Source of the DNA: Panicum virgatum
Lineage: Eukaryota; Streptophyta; Magnoliopsida; Poales; Poaceae
Length of the DNA: 64,000 bases
Assembly (NCBI RefSeq): GCF_016808335.1
Contig: NC_053149.1
Coordinates: 24,403,238 to 24,467,237 of the forward strand
Direction: 5' to 3'
Below, piece by piece: positions 45,297-56,300 of this stretch. The position numbers and the translations under genes were made by a program. The notes under the pieces were generated by a model. The model did not search any database, was not told where the DNA came from, and worked only from the letters and a program-made list of their open reading frames with translations. Each line of letters starts with the position of its first letter. Position 1 is the stretch's first letter.

Positions 45297-47584
45297 GGGC
45301 CCGAGAATGGCATGGTATACGCCCTTCCAGTCCACCACCTCAAACTCGAGGGTCTCGGTGCGGAAGTTGGCTTTGCTGCCAAACGTGACCGGCAAGTCGA
45401 TGTTGCCGATCGGGTACGCCTTCATGCCCGGCAGGATGTCGTAGAAGTGGAAGAGGGATTCTCGCAAGCAGGCTCGCGGGATTTCCATGGCTTCCAAGGT
45501 GTCGACGTAGAGGATGTTGAGGTTGCTGCCTTCGTCCATCAGCACCATGGTCAGGCGCATGTTGCTGATGACGGGGTCGACGACGAGAGGATAGCTTCCA
45601 GACGAGGGATGCTGACCGGATGGTCGTCCTGATCAAAAATAATGGGCGTGGACGCCCACTTCAACTTTCTAGGAATGGAACTTGCGGCAGCACATACCTC
45701 GCGGAGCCGAATCTTCTGCAGTCATCTGGAGCACTCGTCCTCCAGGCCGCCGATGATCACCAGACACTGATCCACGTCCAGGATCTCTCCTTCCGCCAGC
45801 TTCCCTTTGTCCTGGTCGGCGTCGGGCCGCTTGTTGCGGCCGTCGCCGTCGGCCTTGGCTGTCCGTCGGAGGAGGCGCTTCATCATGTCACAATCTTTGA
45901 ACTTGTGGTTCACCGGATAGCCATGGTTGGTGCATGGCTTTTCCAGGAGCTGGTAGAAGTGATCGTTTCTCGGCGGGCGGTTATCTTGGCGCTCGGTCGC
46001 CGCGACCTCGCCGACGGCGGGAGGTCGGCAGTTTTTCTTGTTTCTTTTGTCCTCGTGGCTCGAGGACGGCCTGTCGCGGTCACGTTGCTTTTCTTTTGCC
46101 GCGTGCTGGTCACGCTCAAAGACGGCCCCGACCGCCTCCTCGCCGGAGGCGTGGTTGGTGGCGATCTCCAGGAGCTCGTGCGTAGTGCGCGGCTTCTGGC
46201 ACCCTAGTTTATGGACAAGGGTCTTGCAGTGCGTTCCGCTGAGGAACACACCAATGACGTCGGCGTCGACGACGCCCGGCAGTGAGTTACACTGCTTGGA
46301 GAAGCGCCGGATGTTGTCGCACAGGGACTCGCCGGGCTCTTGCTTGCAGTTCTTGAGGTCCCAAGAGTTGCCAGGGCGTACGTATGTACCTTGAAAGTTA
46401 CTGATGAATACTTTTCGGAGATCTGCCCTGCTGCCGATGGAGTCGGCGGGCAAGAAATCTAACCAGGCGCGGACGTTCTCTCCCAAGCATATAGAGAGGT
46501 ACTCGATGATGAAGCGGTCGTTGTTTGCCCCTCCAGCCCGGCATGCAAGCCGGTAATCCTCCAGCCACACGCCAGGGTTCGTGTCCCCAGTATACTTCAC
46601 GACGTTCGCCGGCGGTCGAAAGCGTTGGGGGAAAGGCGCCCCCCGGATTGCCCTGGAGAAGGCGTTTGGCCCGGTGGGGTCCGGGTTCAGACTCAAGTCG
46701 CGATCCTCGTCAGGGTCGCAGGGACGTCCGCCACGCCGGAGCGGTGAGCGTTCCGGGTTGGGCGCGTATTCTCGCGCTTCTTCCGCTCGCGCGGCCACGC
46801 GGTCAACGTCGGCGTGGTGCCTCGCCTGCTGCGGGCCTTGGATCATGCTGCACGCATCGTAGTAGGGACCGATGCGGTCATGAACCGGTGGCCTCGGCGG
46901 GAGAGGAGCGGATGCTGCCGCTGGGACGCGCGCGCCGTCCACGTTGTCCTGGCGTGCACGTGGGGTGCGCTGTACTTCGGATGGCTGCCGCCCACCGTGG
47001 CTCGCGCCGCCAATGGGACACAAGGCGGCGGCCTGTCGGCGGTGTAGCGAGGAGCTCTCCGCCTGTTGGACGGTGGCGAGTTCCACCATGTTCCTCACCT
47101 GACGGTGAAGATTTCTTTGGGCCGGATCCTCCAGCTCTGGCAACATCTGTAAGAGGATTGTGGCCGCTGCGATGTTTTGGCCTGCACGGAACTCTTGCGG
47201 CAGTTGCATGCGGGCGTTGTTGATGATGTCGCGGTTGACCCCACGTGCGCGCTGGCGCACGGAACTCGTGGGGTTTATCCTTTTTGACCCGGAGGGGGCC
47301 CGCGGAGGCTGTTCCACGGGCGGAGGCGTCTGTTGACGATTGAGGAGGTCTTCGCCGTGAGCCCGCGCGTTGACGAGCGCGTGCTCGTGATGGTCCGCTG
47401 GAGTGTGCGTCTGTTCGGACGGCACCACCTCTGGTGGCGGGTCGCCGTCGGCCATGGCACACATGCACGGCGGTGCAGATGTCCCCTCCAGGCGGTTGTC
47501 CCCCGTGCTGGAGGAATCACTCAGGGGATCCTCGTAGCACAAGAGGTCGTGGATGGAGTTAGGGTAGCTCTCTGTCATGCCCAT
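45297..47584 (-). pseudogene. G1 gag and protease remnant (Tat-type)
   Basis: Gag starts MGMTESYPNSIHDLL at 47584 and is open for 620 residues. The retrotransposon gag domain covers about residues 330-450 (VWLEDYRLACRAGG, LCDNIRRFSKQCNSLPG). A C-X-N-H type motif follows (CTNHGYPVNHKFKDC). TGA at about 45722, probably from a CGA codon, ends the frame. The reading continues as LQKIRLREVCAA..., is shifted near 45590, and then shows a protease-like block (VLMDEGSNLNILYVDTLEAM) up to the A2 insertion after VYHAILG. The rest of pol is at 36601-33039. Confidence 0.86.
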
Positions 47585-48180
47585 GAACTATGACGCAGGC
47601 TGGAATCCTTTGGTGGCCTTGCGCACCTCCCGAGCGTAGACGTTCGCGGTGTTGCGTAGGCCGAACGGGAGTTGCTCTGAGAATGAGAGGGGTGTCGGGA
47701 GCGGAGGTCCGCCCGCGAGCTGCCAAGAGACGTTGGCCAGAGAGAAGAGGACCAAATTGACGTCCTTGACAGCGGGGTTGCAGGCCATCATGAACGCGAT
47801 GCGGCGGAGCACCGCTCGGGTTGGCTGTGATGGCCTATGTTTCTTGATGCGCTAGCGAACTGATCGCCGACGCCTCAGGTTGCGAGGCTTGGGGGGAGGA
47901 GCGAGCTCCTCTATGGCCGCCGGGGTGGCTTCCTCCTCGTGGAGGCGCAGCGCACCGAGCTGGTCGGTGACGAACTCCAGACTTCCGAAGCGGAGGGTCT
48001 GGGAAGGCGGGAACGGTGGAGGCGCCCACGATCCGTCGGGGGGATCGCAGGGAACTCCAGGGACCCGAAATGGATCGTCTCACTGTGGCTCGCCGCCGGA
48101 GCGGTGAATAGGGTGATCGAAACCATCCGATCACCGAAGCAGCGAACACACAAAGCACTCCCCACGGACGGCGCCAAAAC
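47585..48180 (-). promoter_or_regulatory. G1 leader and primer-binding site
   Basis: The LTR end is followed on the minus strand by GTTTTGGCGCCGTCCGTGGG (48180-48161), placed and shaped like the primer site of Tat elements (TGGCGCCGT...); tRNA not assigned. The remaining leader has no convincing ORF, although a 74-residue frame (47812-47588) precedes gag. Confidence 0.6.
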
Positions 48181-49480
48181 TGTCACTGCGGAAAATGGGC
48201 GACTACTAAACTACTCGATTGCTCGTTGGTTGTGCGCTTGATCGGATATGGTCTAGCACGCAAAGACTCGAGGATTTAGACTGGTTCGGGCCGAAAATGC
48301 CCTACGTCCAGTATGGGAGGTGGTGTTCTTGCTCTATTGCTCTCGAGCCTGGGTGCTCAAAGTGTAGAGGGGAGCTTTAAAGCTGGTCAAGCAGTGTTGA
48401 ACCCATGAGAGTCCAACCATTTCCTATGTGGGGGGCTTTCCCCTTTATAGTCCAAGGTGGGGCCCCCATTACAGATATCTAGCATTGTGTCTTGGCACTG
48501 TTGGGGTGCGATTCATCCTTGTCAGTCGTCGGGGCCCAGTCGGTCGGTCGGGAGTGGGCTGGCTTGATTCTGGCGATCTTCTGAGCAGGGGATGATCCTG
48601 GCGATTTTCTTGGGCGGCACGTTCTCCTGGTGCTGTCCCATTCTGGCTCAGTCGGGGCGGCTGTAAGGATCACCGGGGTGTCCGACCCTAGAGGGGGAGG
48701 GGGTGAATAGGGTCGCTAATCGCTTTTCTATCCTAGGGCTCAATCTAATTGCATAAGATAAACCTAACACGTCCTACACATGCTAGTTATGACTAAGGTT
48801 TATCTATACTACCCTCTACTTACCCCAAAAGACTTGCAACCTATAGTCAATCCTAATCAAACTAACTAGGAAAGTAAAGGTAAGCAAGAAAGAGTAAATG
48901 CGGAAACGTAATGCGGTAAGTAAAGCGGTAAGGGAGAGGATATGCAAACTCCCGTGAAGACACCAAGACACACGATTTAACGTGGTTCGGTTAGGACACC
49001 AAAGTCCCTCCCTACGTCCACGGCCACTTGCTCACAAAGAACAAGTGTGATACCGAGTCTCTTCGCTTGATCACCGTCTTGCCACGCCTCCAAGGCTCCC
49101 GACAAGCAAAGGCTAAGTGACACCAAGTCACAAAGACGAGGTCACCGCCACCGTCTATCTCGAAGCGTCACCACGGCACCGTCTTCACTATCTTGGAGCT
49201 TTAACACCAAGTAGGGGCCTCCTTCCCCGCACAAAGTGTCGTTGCCACTCCACACCAAGTCGGAGGGTCACACGACGAGTACAAGTGTTTGCTTGCCGTA
49301 GCAAGACTTCTCTCAAGGGAGCTCTCGCAAGAACTAATCCCTAATCAAGCACTAAGCACTCTAACAAGTGTGCTTAAGCCTATATGATGTATAATGAAGC
49401 TCTATGGTGGTTGGAGATGATCTTTGGCTCTAGTATACTTCTTTGAACTCCAGCACACTCAAATGGTGCGGCCTTGGGGG

Positions 49481-49490
49481 TATATATAGG
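49481..49490 (+). promoter_or_regulatory. TATA box of X1
   Basis: TATATATAGG; the CGTCGG/CCGGTG repeat array begins about 90 bp downstream. Confidence 0.5.
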
Positions 49491-49544
49491 CAGCACAAGC
49501 AAATATAGCCGTTGGAGAAAAGCTGCCAGAAATGTGCTTAACAC

Positions 49545-50005
49545 CGGTTAATCCGATGCTCCCCAAAATGCCATCGTCGGTTTAACCGGTGATACTAAAC
49601 TGCCCACTGAAAACTAGCCGTTACGTGTACGGGCAATCAACCGACGCAATCGACCGGTGTATGTAATGTTAGCGTCGGTTTAACCGGTGAGTGCAACTGT
49701 CCTCTGATCCTTGAAAAACAAACTCTCTGGACAACTGCACCGACGCCATTAACCGGTGCATCATCGGTTCATCCGATGTATGCATTTTTCTTGGTCTGCT
49801 TCTGCCATTGCACCGACGTATTCAAACTTCCTATCGTCGGTTCATCCGGTGCCCAACCCTAGCCCGCAGGCCATTTCTGTCATTGCACCGATGAGTACAT
49901 TTTGCCTTACGTCGGTTCAACCGGTGATACTAAAACTCCCAGACGTGCTCAAGTCAATGCACCGACGTGTGTAATTTGCTTGGCGTCGGTTCAACCGGTG
50001 ACTTG
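49545..50005. repeat. Tandem hairpin-like repeats in X1
   Basis: Words CGTCGGTT(T/C)AACCGGTG or close variants occur at about 49575, 49673, 49763, 49835, 49910 and 49984 (spacing 98, 90, 72, 75 and 74 bp). Each is paired with an upstream CACCGACG or ACCGATG word that can pair with it. Confidence 0.75.
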
Positions 50006-50880
50006 ATTTCTTTTAGGTTTCAGGGCGCTGCCCTGAGACCCGCGAGGGGCGGCTCCCCCTCGACCCCCGTCCGCTAACCGGGTAGCGGAACCCCCGTAGG
50101 GGCGGCCCTTCGGGCCTAGCTTCGCCTCTCTTCTCTTTGTCATCACTTGAACCTAAAAGCCTGAGTATATCATCTAAGCAAACACATTAGTTCAAGTGTT
50201 GCGTGTGTCATCAATCGCCAAAACATTATATTGAAATATGGCATGAGAGGCCATTTTCGCTACAGCGGCGCGACCACTTGGACGGTCGCTCGGGGGTCTC
50301 CTTCGGTCTTGTCCGCCAGAGCCTGTGTTCCTTATCCGCGGGGCTATCTTACGTAGATCTGCCACCGGACGGCGCGCCCGGTGAGAGGCGTCTTACCGAG
50401 GCCTGGCCGGGGGCGTCTGGTTACGCTTGCTGGCGTACTGTGGCGGTGCACTGAGGCAGCCATCATTACGGCGAGGGGAGGCAGCGTCTGCGGACGTCCC
50501 CTCCCGTTGTGTCAAGGGGCCCGCTCGAGCGGCACTGTCCCCTTGTCAGGGAGTCCCGCTGGCTTAGCCCTTGCCGCAAGATAAGGAGGGCTGGCATCTT
50601 GGGGCTTGCACGGAGCCTGTCTTTGCCGGCACGGCTGTCAGGAGGCGCGGCGCCCTTGGAGCGCACATCTCGGGTCACCGGCATGGCTCTGACCCGGGGC
50701 GTTGGGTCGCAGGGCCGCCACGTGTCCCGGGAGGTCGGGCTCCCGGACGCGTTGGCTTAGCAGCGAAGGTAGCTCCCCGCGCAGGTTAGCGGGCCGTCCC
50801 GTCCTTGGCCCAATAAGTCTGCTGGGCCTTGCTCCACACAAGTCGGGCCTGTTAGGGATCCTGGGTTTACTCCCCCGTCA

Positions 50881-51372
50881 GAACAGTACTGCTAACTAGC
50901 TGGTAGCTGGTGGCTGGTGCTGATTTAGTATGAGAGAACAGTATTGCTGGCTGGTTGGCTGACAAACCAAACGAACAGAGCGAAATTGTTTATGTTATGT
51001 AATCATTATAATAACTTTATTTGTATCGTTTCTATTTTCATGGATCTTAAATTTATATTTTTCTATACTTTTTTTGTTTGTTTGATTTGCATATCTTACC
51101 GTAGTGTTTGCCTGGACACTGTCGTAGTGGGAAGTAGAAAAGCAAAATAGTCAAAATGGTCCCTAAATTTTTGGCAAAGGATCAAGTTCGTCCTTATACT
51201 TTTGTTTTGGCCAATTTAATCCTTCAACTATTAAACTTGGGTTCAATTATGTCCTCCAAGCGAATTGAAGACCCCGTTTTGAATTGAAGATCTGATTCTG
51301 TTCGTCTCCCACCTCGGCCTCCTCCCCTCAACTCCAATCTCCAATCGCCGTTCCCCTCCCCGCTTCTCCAAA
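50881..51372. other. Repeat-like sequence between G1 and the Mutator-like element
   Basis: Contains two GAACAGTA(C/T)TGCT words (50881 and 50937) with CTGGTTGGCTG-type words typical of grass MITEs, and AATGGTCCCTAAATTT (about 51155) typical of another grass repeat. No gene seen. Confidence 0.4.
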
Positions 51373-52871
51373 GGGAAAATTGGCTGCTGGACATCACTCA
51401 ATTGTGGTTTTTGCCACAGGACACTAAAAAAGAAGAGATTTGCCAAAACACACTGCTCAAACATGTCAATTTGCTGCTGGACATCATAGCTGTTATAATA
51501 ATATATCTCACTCAAACAAGTAAGTAAACAACATTTCTGGACAAAAATACCCTTACCCCTTCAAATAAACATTTGAACACCATAACAGGGGAATATTTGA
51601 ACAGCATAACAGTGCAATATGATAGAGCAAGTGAATATCATTTTATCTTAAAATAATACTACAGATTCAAACGGAAGTAGCAGGTCCAACAAAATATCAT
51701 GCTCCAACCATAGATCCACACATTACAAGACCACATATTACAAGGTCATGCTTTGAACAGCAACATTACAGGAAAATATCACTACATAGCTTATGTTTTC
51801 TTGGATCTGACAACCTTCATTTTTTTTGGCTTTCCCTTGCCATTGATAGGAACTGGGGATAAAGCAAGACATTGAACAGGCTCTATAGTGTCTTCAAGTT
51901 CAAGTATCCTCTTACGGCTGTAAATGTATATAAAGTTGTGTGAAATAAATATAGATAAAAAGCATAAAGGCACAGAGATTGAAGTTGCAGTACCTTCTTG
52001 TGACAGGGCTTGGTGTAGAAACTAGTGTCATGGCTCTAGTTGGTGTAGACAAGTCATATTCCAGCATTTTTCTTGACATACTACATATAGGTAGAAAGCA
52101 TGTAAAATTGTAGTTATGATAGTAATACAATCAGGAAAATGCAATACCTTCTTGTCACTGGGCTACTTCGACAGTTTCCTGAACTAGAGGCTCCAAAAGG
52201 GATGGTGTAGTTTCAGATGAAGATACTGCAATAATTTGGGCATCTAAGGTTTCGGTGATTCCCTGCAACACACAAGGCATGTTATGCTGCCACCATCATC
52301 AGTCAATTTCACATAAGCACCGACAGCACAGCAAGCCTATAGGACGAACTGGGATCCATCCTACACAAACATTGGCACAAATTGAAGTAGAATTAACACC
52401 CAGTATGGCCTATTTCGCCGAATCAAGGTCAAAGTTAAAAACTAACACTAGGAAAAATTGGAAGAAAACTTATCCATCGGGAACCCATGAAAGATCATTT
52501 GATCCTCTGGAAAAATCTCATTGAGAAATCGTGGAGCTTCCATCTTCTACCAACTGCCGCTTGGTGTGGTCGCACTGTACCTCTGGTAGGCCAAGGTCGC
52601 GTGCCTCCAACCTCCGGTTGCTGTCGCCCGTCAAGCACGACCCGCGCCGCGAGTGAGGTGGGTTGGGGAGGAGATCCGCCGGAGGGGCTGCGCGCCGGCG
52701 GCCAGGGCGGCGCTGTCTGGGATGCAGCAGTGACCCCGCCGCTTCTCTCGTGCGAGCAGCTAGCCCTGAGAAGGCAAGTAGGGAATGAGTTGGGAGGGGA
52801 AAAGACAACGGGGTAAATCTGTTATTCCAGCTGCCTTTACAATTGAGTCCGGTGTCTAGCAGCAAATAGCC
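51373..52871. mobile_element. Mutator-like (MULE) non-autonomous element
   Basis: Inverted ends: GGGAAAATTGGCTGCTGG at 51373 and, read inward from 52871, GGCTATTTGCTGCTAGACACC; both continue with ACTCAATTGT. This matches the kind of TIR found on grass MULEs. A second TTTGCTGCTGGACATCA copy lies at about 51469. No transposase was found. Short minus-strand frames (for example 51973-51791, basic end KGKPKKMKVVRSKK) and a GC-rich 5'-like block (52540-52760) look like gene fragments. A clean 9-bp TSD was not found. Confidence 0.5.
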
Positions 52872-52887
52872 AAACCGTTTTTTGTTA

Positions 52888-53231
52888 GGCCCCGTTTAGT
52901 TCCCAAAAATTTTCACCCAAAAATTTTCACCTCCCTTTTAAACACATATATGAAGCACTAAATGTAATTAAATAACAAAACTAATTACACAGTTTGGATG
53001 TACACGACGAGACGAATTTTTTAAGCCTAATTAGTGCATGATTAGCCATAAGTGCTACAGTAACCCACATGTGCTAATGTCGCGGTCAAAGGCTTTAAAA
53101 GATTCGTCTCGCGGTTTCCAAGTGAGTTCTGAAATTAGTTTTTTAATTAGTGTCCGAAAAATCCTCCCGACATCTGGTCAAACGTTGACGAGACATTCAA
53201 ATTTTTTTTCTTTTGGGAACTAAACGCACCC
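52888..53231. mobile_element. Tourist-like MITE (PIF/Harbinger type)
   Basis: Ends GGCCCCGTTTAGTTCCCAAA and (inverted) GGGTGCGTTTAGTTCCCAAA with TTA flanks at 52885-52887 and 53232-53234. 344 bp, no ORF. It lies 139 bp upstream of the start codon of the helicase gene. Confidence 0.8.
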
Positions 53232-53370
53232 TTAGTGGGCTGCAGCAAAAGCATCAATCGAAGAGTGCCCACGGGCTAATTTTGCCTTCTCCAAAACCTT
53301 CCCCAAAAAAAAACCCTCCCCCAAACCCTTGGAACCCACGCCATCGCCCCTCGCCGTCGCCACCGCAGCC

Positions 53371-56300
53371 ATGCTCGGATCTCAGGACCGCCGTCCCTTC
53401 CGCCCGCCGGACTGGGCCCCGCCTCCTCCGCACCGCCATCGCGACTACCGCGACCACCACTACCACAATCAGCACCAGTACCAGCCCCAGCCCCAGCCCC
53501 AACGCTACCGCCCCGTGCAGCCGTCGCATCCCCCGCCGCAGCTCGCCGTGTTCCTCCTCCGCACGGGTCCCGATTACTCCGCGCCAACCGCAACTGAGGT
53601 GGAGGCCCTCGTCGGGGCCCTCCCGTCCCCGGCCCCGGCCAGCCTCTCCGTCAACTCCTCGGGCCGCCTCGCCGCGCGCCTCGTCTTCCGCACCCTCCGC
53701 GAGGCCGCGGCCGCCGCGGCCGAGCTCTGGGCGCGCCGCCTCGAGGGGCATCACCTCCTCACCCTGGAACTCCAGGACCCCACCCTCGCAGCCCACGCCT
53801 CCCCGCTAATTGCCTCACTCTTCGCGGTCCACGCCTCCCGCCTCCTCGATTCGGACCTCTCGGCCCTCTCGGCCGCCCGGTCTGCTGAACTCGCAGCGTC
53901 CATCCAGGCTGTGAAGCGCCGCCTGCGCTCGCCAAATCGCTTCCGCGACTTTGATCAGCTCAATCTCGAGATGAAGACACTCGAGGCGGAGAAGGAATTG
54001 GTGGACGCCAAAATTGCGGAGTATCAGGTGGCAATGAGGTCGATACGACGCGCAATGCTGCGTGAGACTGATGATGAGGAGGAGGGGGTGGACGTTTTTG
54101 GGTCTGTGCAAGGTGTGGAAGTGGACTTTGCGAGGGTGCACAAGATAATGCTGCGTGAGTGCCGGAGGCTCAAGGAGGGCCTGCCAATCTATGCGTACCG
54201 CAGGAGGATTCTCAATCACATTTTCACTAACCAGGTAACGATGGTTTATTTGAATTCACTACGTGATTTTAATTTCGAGGGAAATGCAATACCATGTAAA
54301 TTATTTGAAGGTTCGTGCTTAGTATGCTTACAACTCTGGATAAGTGTCGTGTTTGGTGTTTGGTTGTGGGTGCATTATCAAATACAATGATGCGCCATCT
54401 AGATGTTCGACTTTGTTTGGATGGGTTGTCCAGCATCCTGAGTTAACTGATTTGTGGCCTCAGTTTTGGATTTTGATGCATACTGAAAGAACACCCTTGC
54501 TTGTGCTTTCTGATGAGTATTAGAAGAAAGTTTAGTAGGGCATGTACAACAGGGAGGCGCTTGAGAGAATATCAATAGGCATTCACATAAGAACCTCAAC
54601 CTACAATGGAACACCTATTTGCAGACGTTTAAATACTCCCTCCGTCCCAATTTATTTGCACGTCTAGGATGAGGGGGAGGCATTTAAGGAAGCTGTGAAA
54701 TTACCAAACTGCCCCTAAAAAAAAGGGCCTGACATCTACAGTAAGTATACAAACCATGATTACTCCAGCTGTGAGATTTTTTTTCCTTTTTTTTTGCCTC
54801 CGCTTGTGTGGATGAGATTGCTCCAGCTGTTTGCATATTTTATGTTCACGTCTGCAACCACCGCAGCCACCACAGTTCACCGGTCTAGCAGTGCCATGGA
54901 GCCCGTTATTGTGGGATTTTTTTTAAACTGCATACGTGCAAATAAAATGGGACGGAGGGAGTATATTGAAAAACTTAAGAGCCATTTAAGTGCCTTTCGC
55001 CTCCAATACTAACCACATTACCACAAGCATCTGCCTTTTCTTTACTGAACTGTTCTTGTCCTTATCACACCCTGCTTCTTCATCGATTAAGTGAGGCTGG
55101 AATTTTCGAGGGATTGATCAGTCAGTTGTACTGGGTATTGTTTAGAGACCATAGCAGGAGAAACTCTCATTCTGCTGCTGTGTTAGAGTTCTCCTCTGGC
55201 CTTTTATTCATACTTCAGAACCATAGACTCATTTTAGTTTTGCTCAGGCCTTGCATGCGTTTAGTTCGGACTTTGGACCAATCATGCTCATAGAGCAGAG
55301 GAGAGCTCTTGGGGTCAACTAGGCTTGAACGAATTAAATCCAATTACCATTCATTAGTTGTTGCGCTCAGGCTAGAAATGTTAATCATGCAAGGACCTAG
55401 TGTCCGACTGCCAAGTGGAGCGGCTACTCTGTTAATAAGTGCCTGGAAAGATTGGGCTGCCCTCCACCGTGGCGGTCAGATAGTAACCATCTAGAAGCGC
55501 CTGTAATCCTAAATGCTTTGTGCAGACCCCTAAGTGCATGAGGCATCAAACTTTTAATGTTTGGCTTGTTCAATGTTTGTGTGGGAGCAATTTATGCTAT
55601 TTGCTATCATTCATCCATTTGAATTTATACGCACAGCACGTCAGCTAGAAAATTTCTTTGTGATCTAAATTTAATGATCTCTATTTTCTTTAGGTCATGA
55701 TCTTGATAGGGGAAACTGGTTCTGGGAAGAGCACACAGTTGGTTCAGTTTCTTGCAGACTCGGGTCTTGCTGCCGGTGGTTCCATCGTCTGTACTCAACC
55801 TCGAAAGATTGCTGCTATATCTTTAGCACATAGAGTAGATGAAGAAAGCAATGGCTGTTATGGGAACAATTCTGTGATGTCATATTCAACCTTCTTAAAT
55901 TCTCAAGGTTTTGGCTCTGAGATTATATTCACCACAGACAGTTGTCTTTTGCATCACTGCATGAGTGATAAGGGCCTGGATGGCATTTCGTATATTATTG
56001 TAGATGAAGCTCATGAAAGAAGCTTGAATACTGATCTTCTGTTAGCTATGATCAAGAACAAGCTGCTTGATAGGCTGGATCTGCGGCTTATTATAATGTC
56101 TGCCACTGCTGATGCTGACAGACTTATGGAGTACTTTTATGGTTGTCAAACATTTCATGTTAAAGGGCGAAGTTTCCCAGTTGAAATTAAGTATGTCCCA
56201 GACATATCAGCAGAGGCTTCCTTGAATCCTTTGCAAAGTATTTGTTCTGTTGCTTGTGCTACTGCTTCCTATGTTACTGATGTTGTAAGAATGGTTAGCT

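Larger units (their letters stand above)
48679..50225 (+). mobile_element. Probable solo LTR or LTR-like element X1
   Basis: Starts TGTCCGACCCTAGAGGG, a word common in grass repeats (AGAGGGGGAGGGGGTGAATAG), and ends about ...CGCCAAAACA. A TATA box is at 49481. It interrupts the G1 LTR. I could not find matching TSDs, so the ends are approximate and the LTR identity is inferred from TG...CA ends, the TATA box and size. Confidence 0.5.
48181..50880 (-). repeat. G1 5' LTR, interrupted by X1
   Basis: Minus strand starts TGACGGGGGAGT at 50880 and ends CGCAGTGACA at 48181. Without X1 it is about 1.15 kb. TATAAAGG (minus) at 48450-48443. GAACA (50881-50885) is the candidate right TSD of G1; the left partner is outside the window. 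Confidence 0.75.

Noticed and set aside
45620..47223. Plus-strand frames opposite G1 gag
   Set aside because: Shadow frames; the minus strand encodes the recognisable gag domain and the CTNHGYP-type motif.
49545..50005. CRISPR-like array
   Set aside because: Repeats are diverged, self-complementary and irregularly spaced, in a plant repeat with a TATA box; there are no unique spacers and no cas genes.
53329..53370. Upstream extension of helicase exon 1
   Set aside because: The frame is open but begins with TTG; the first ATG in frame is at 53371, in a good context.
54235..54390. Read-through of exon 1 into the intron as a 353-residue protein
   Set aside because: A consensus donor at 54234/54235 and a matching phase-0 acceptor at 55694 restore the Walker A loop directly after exon 1.
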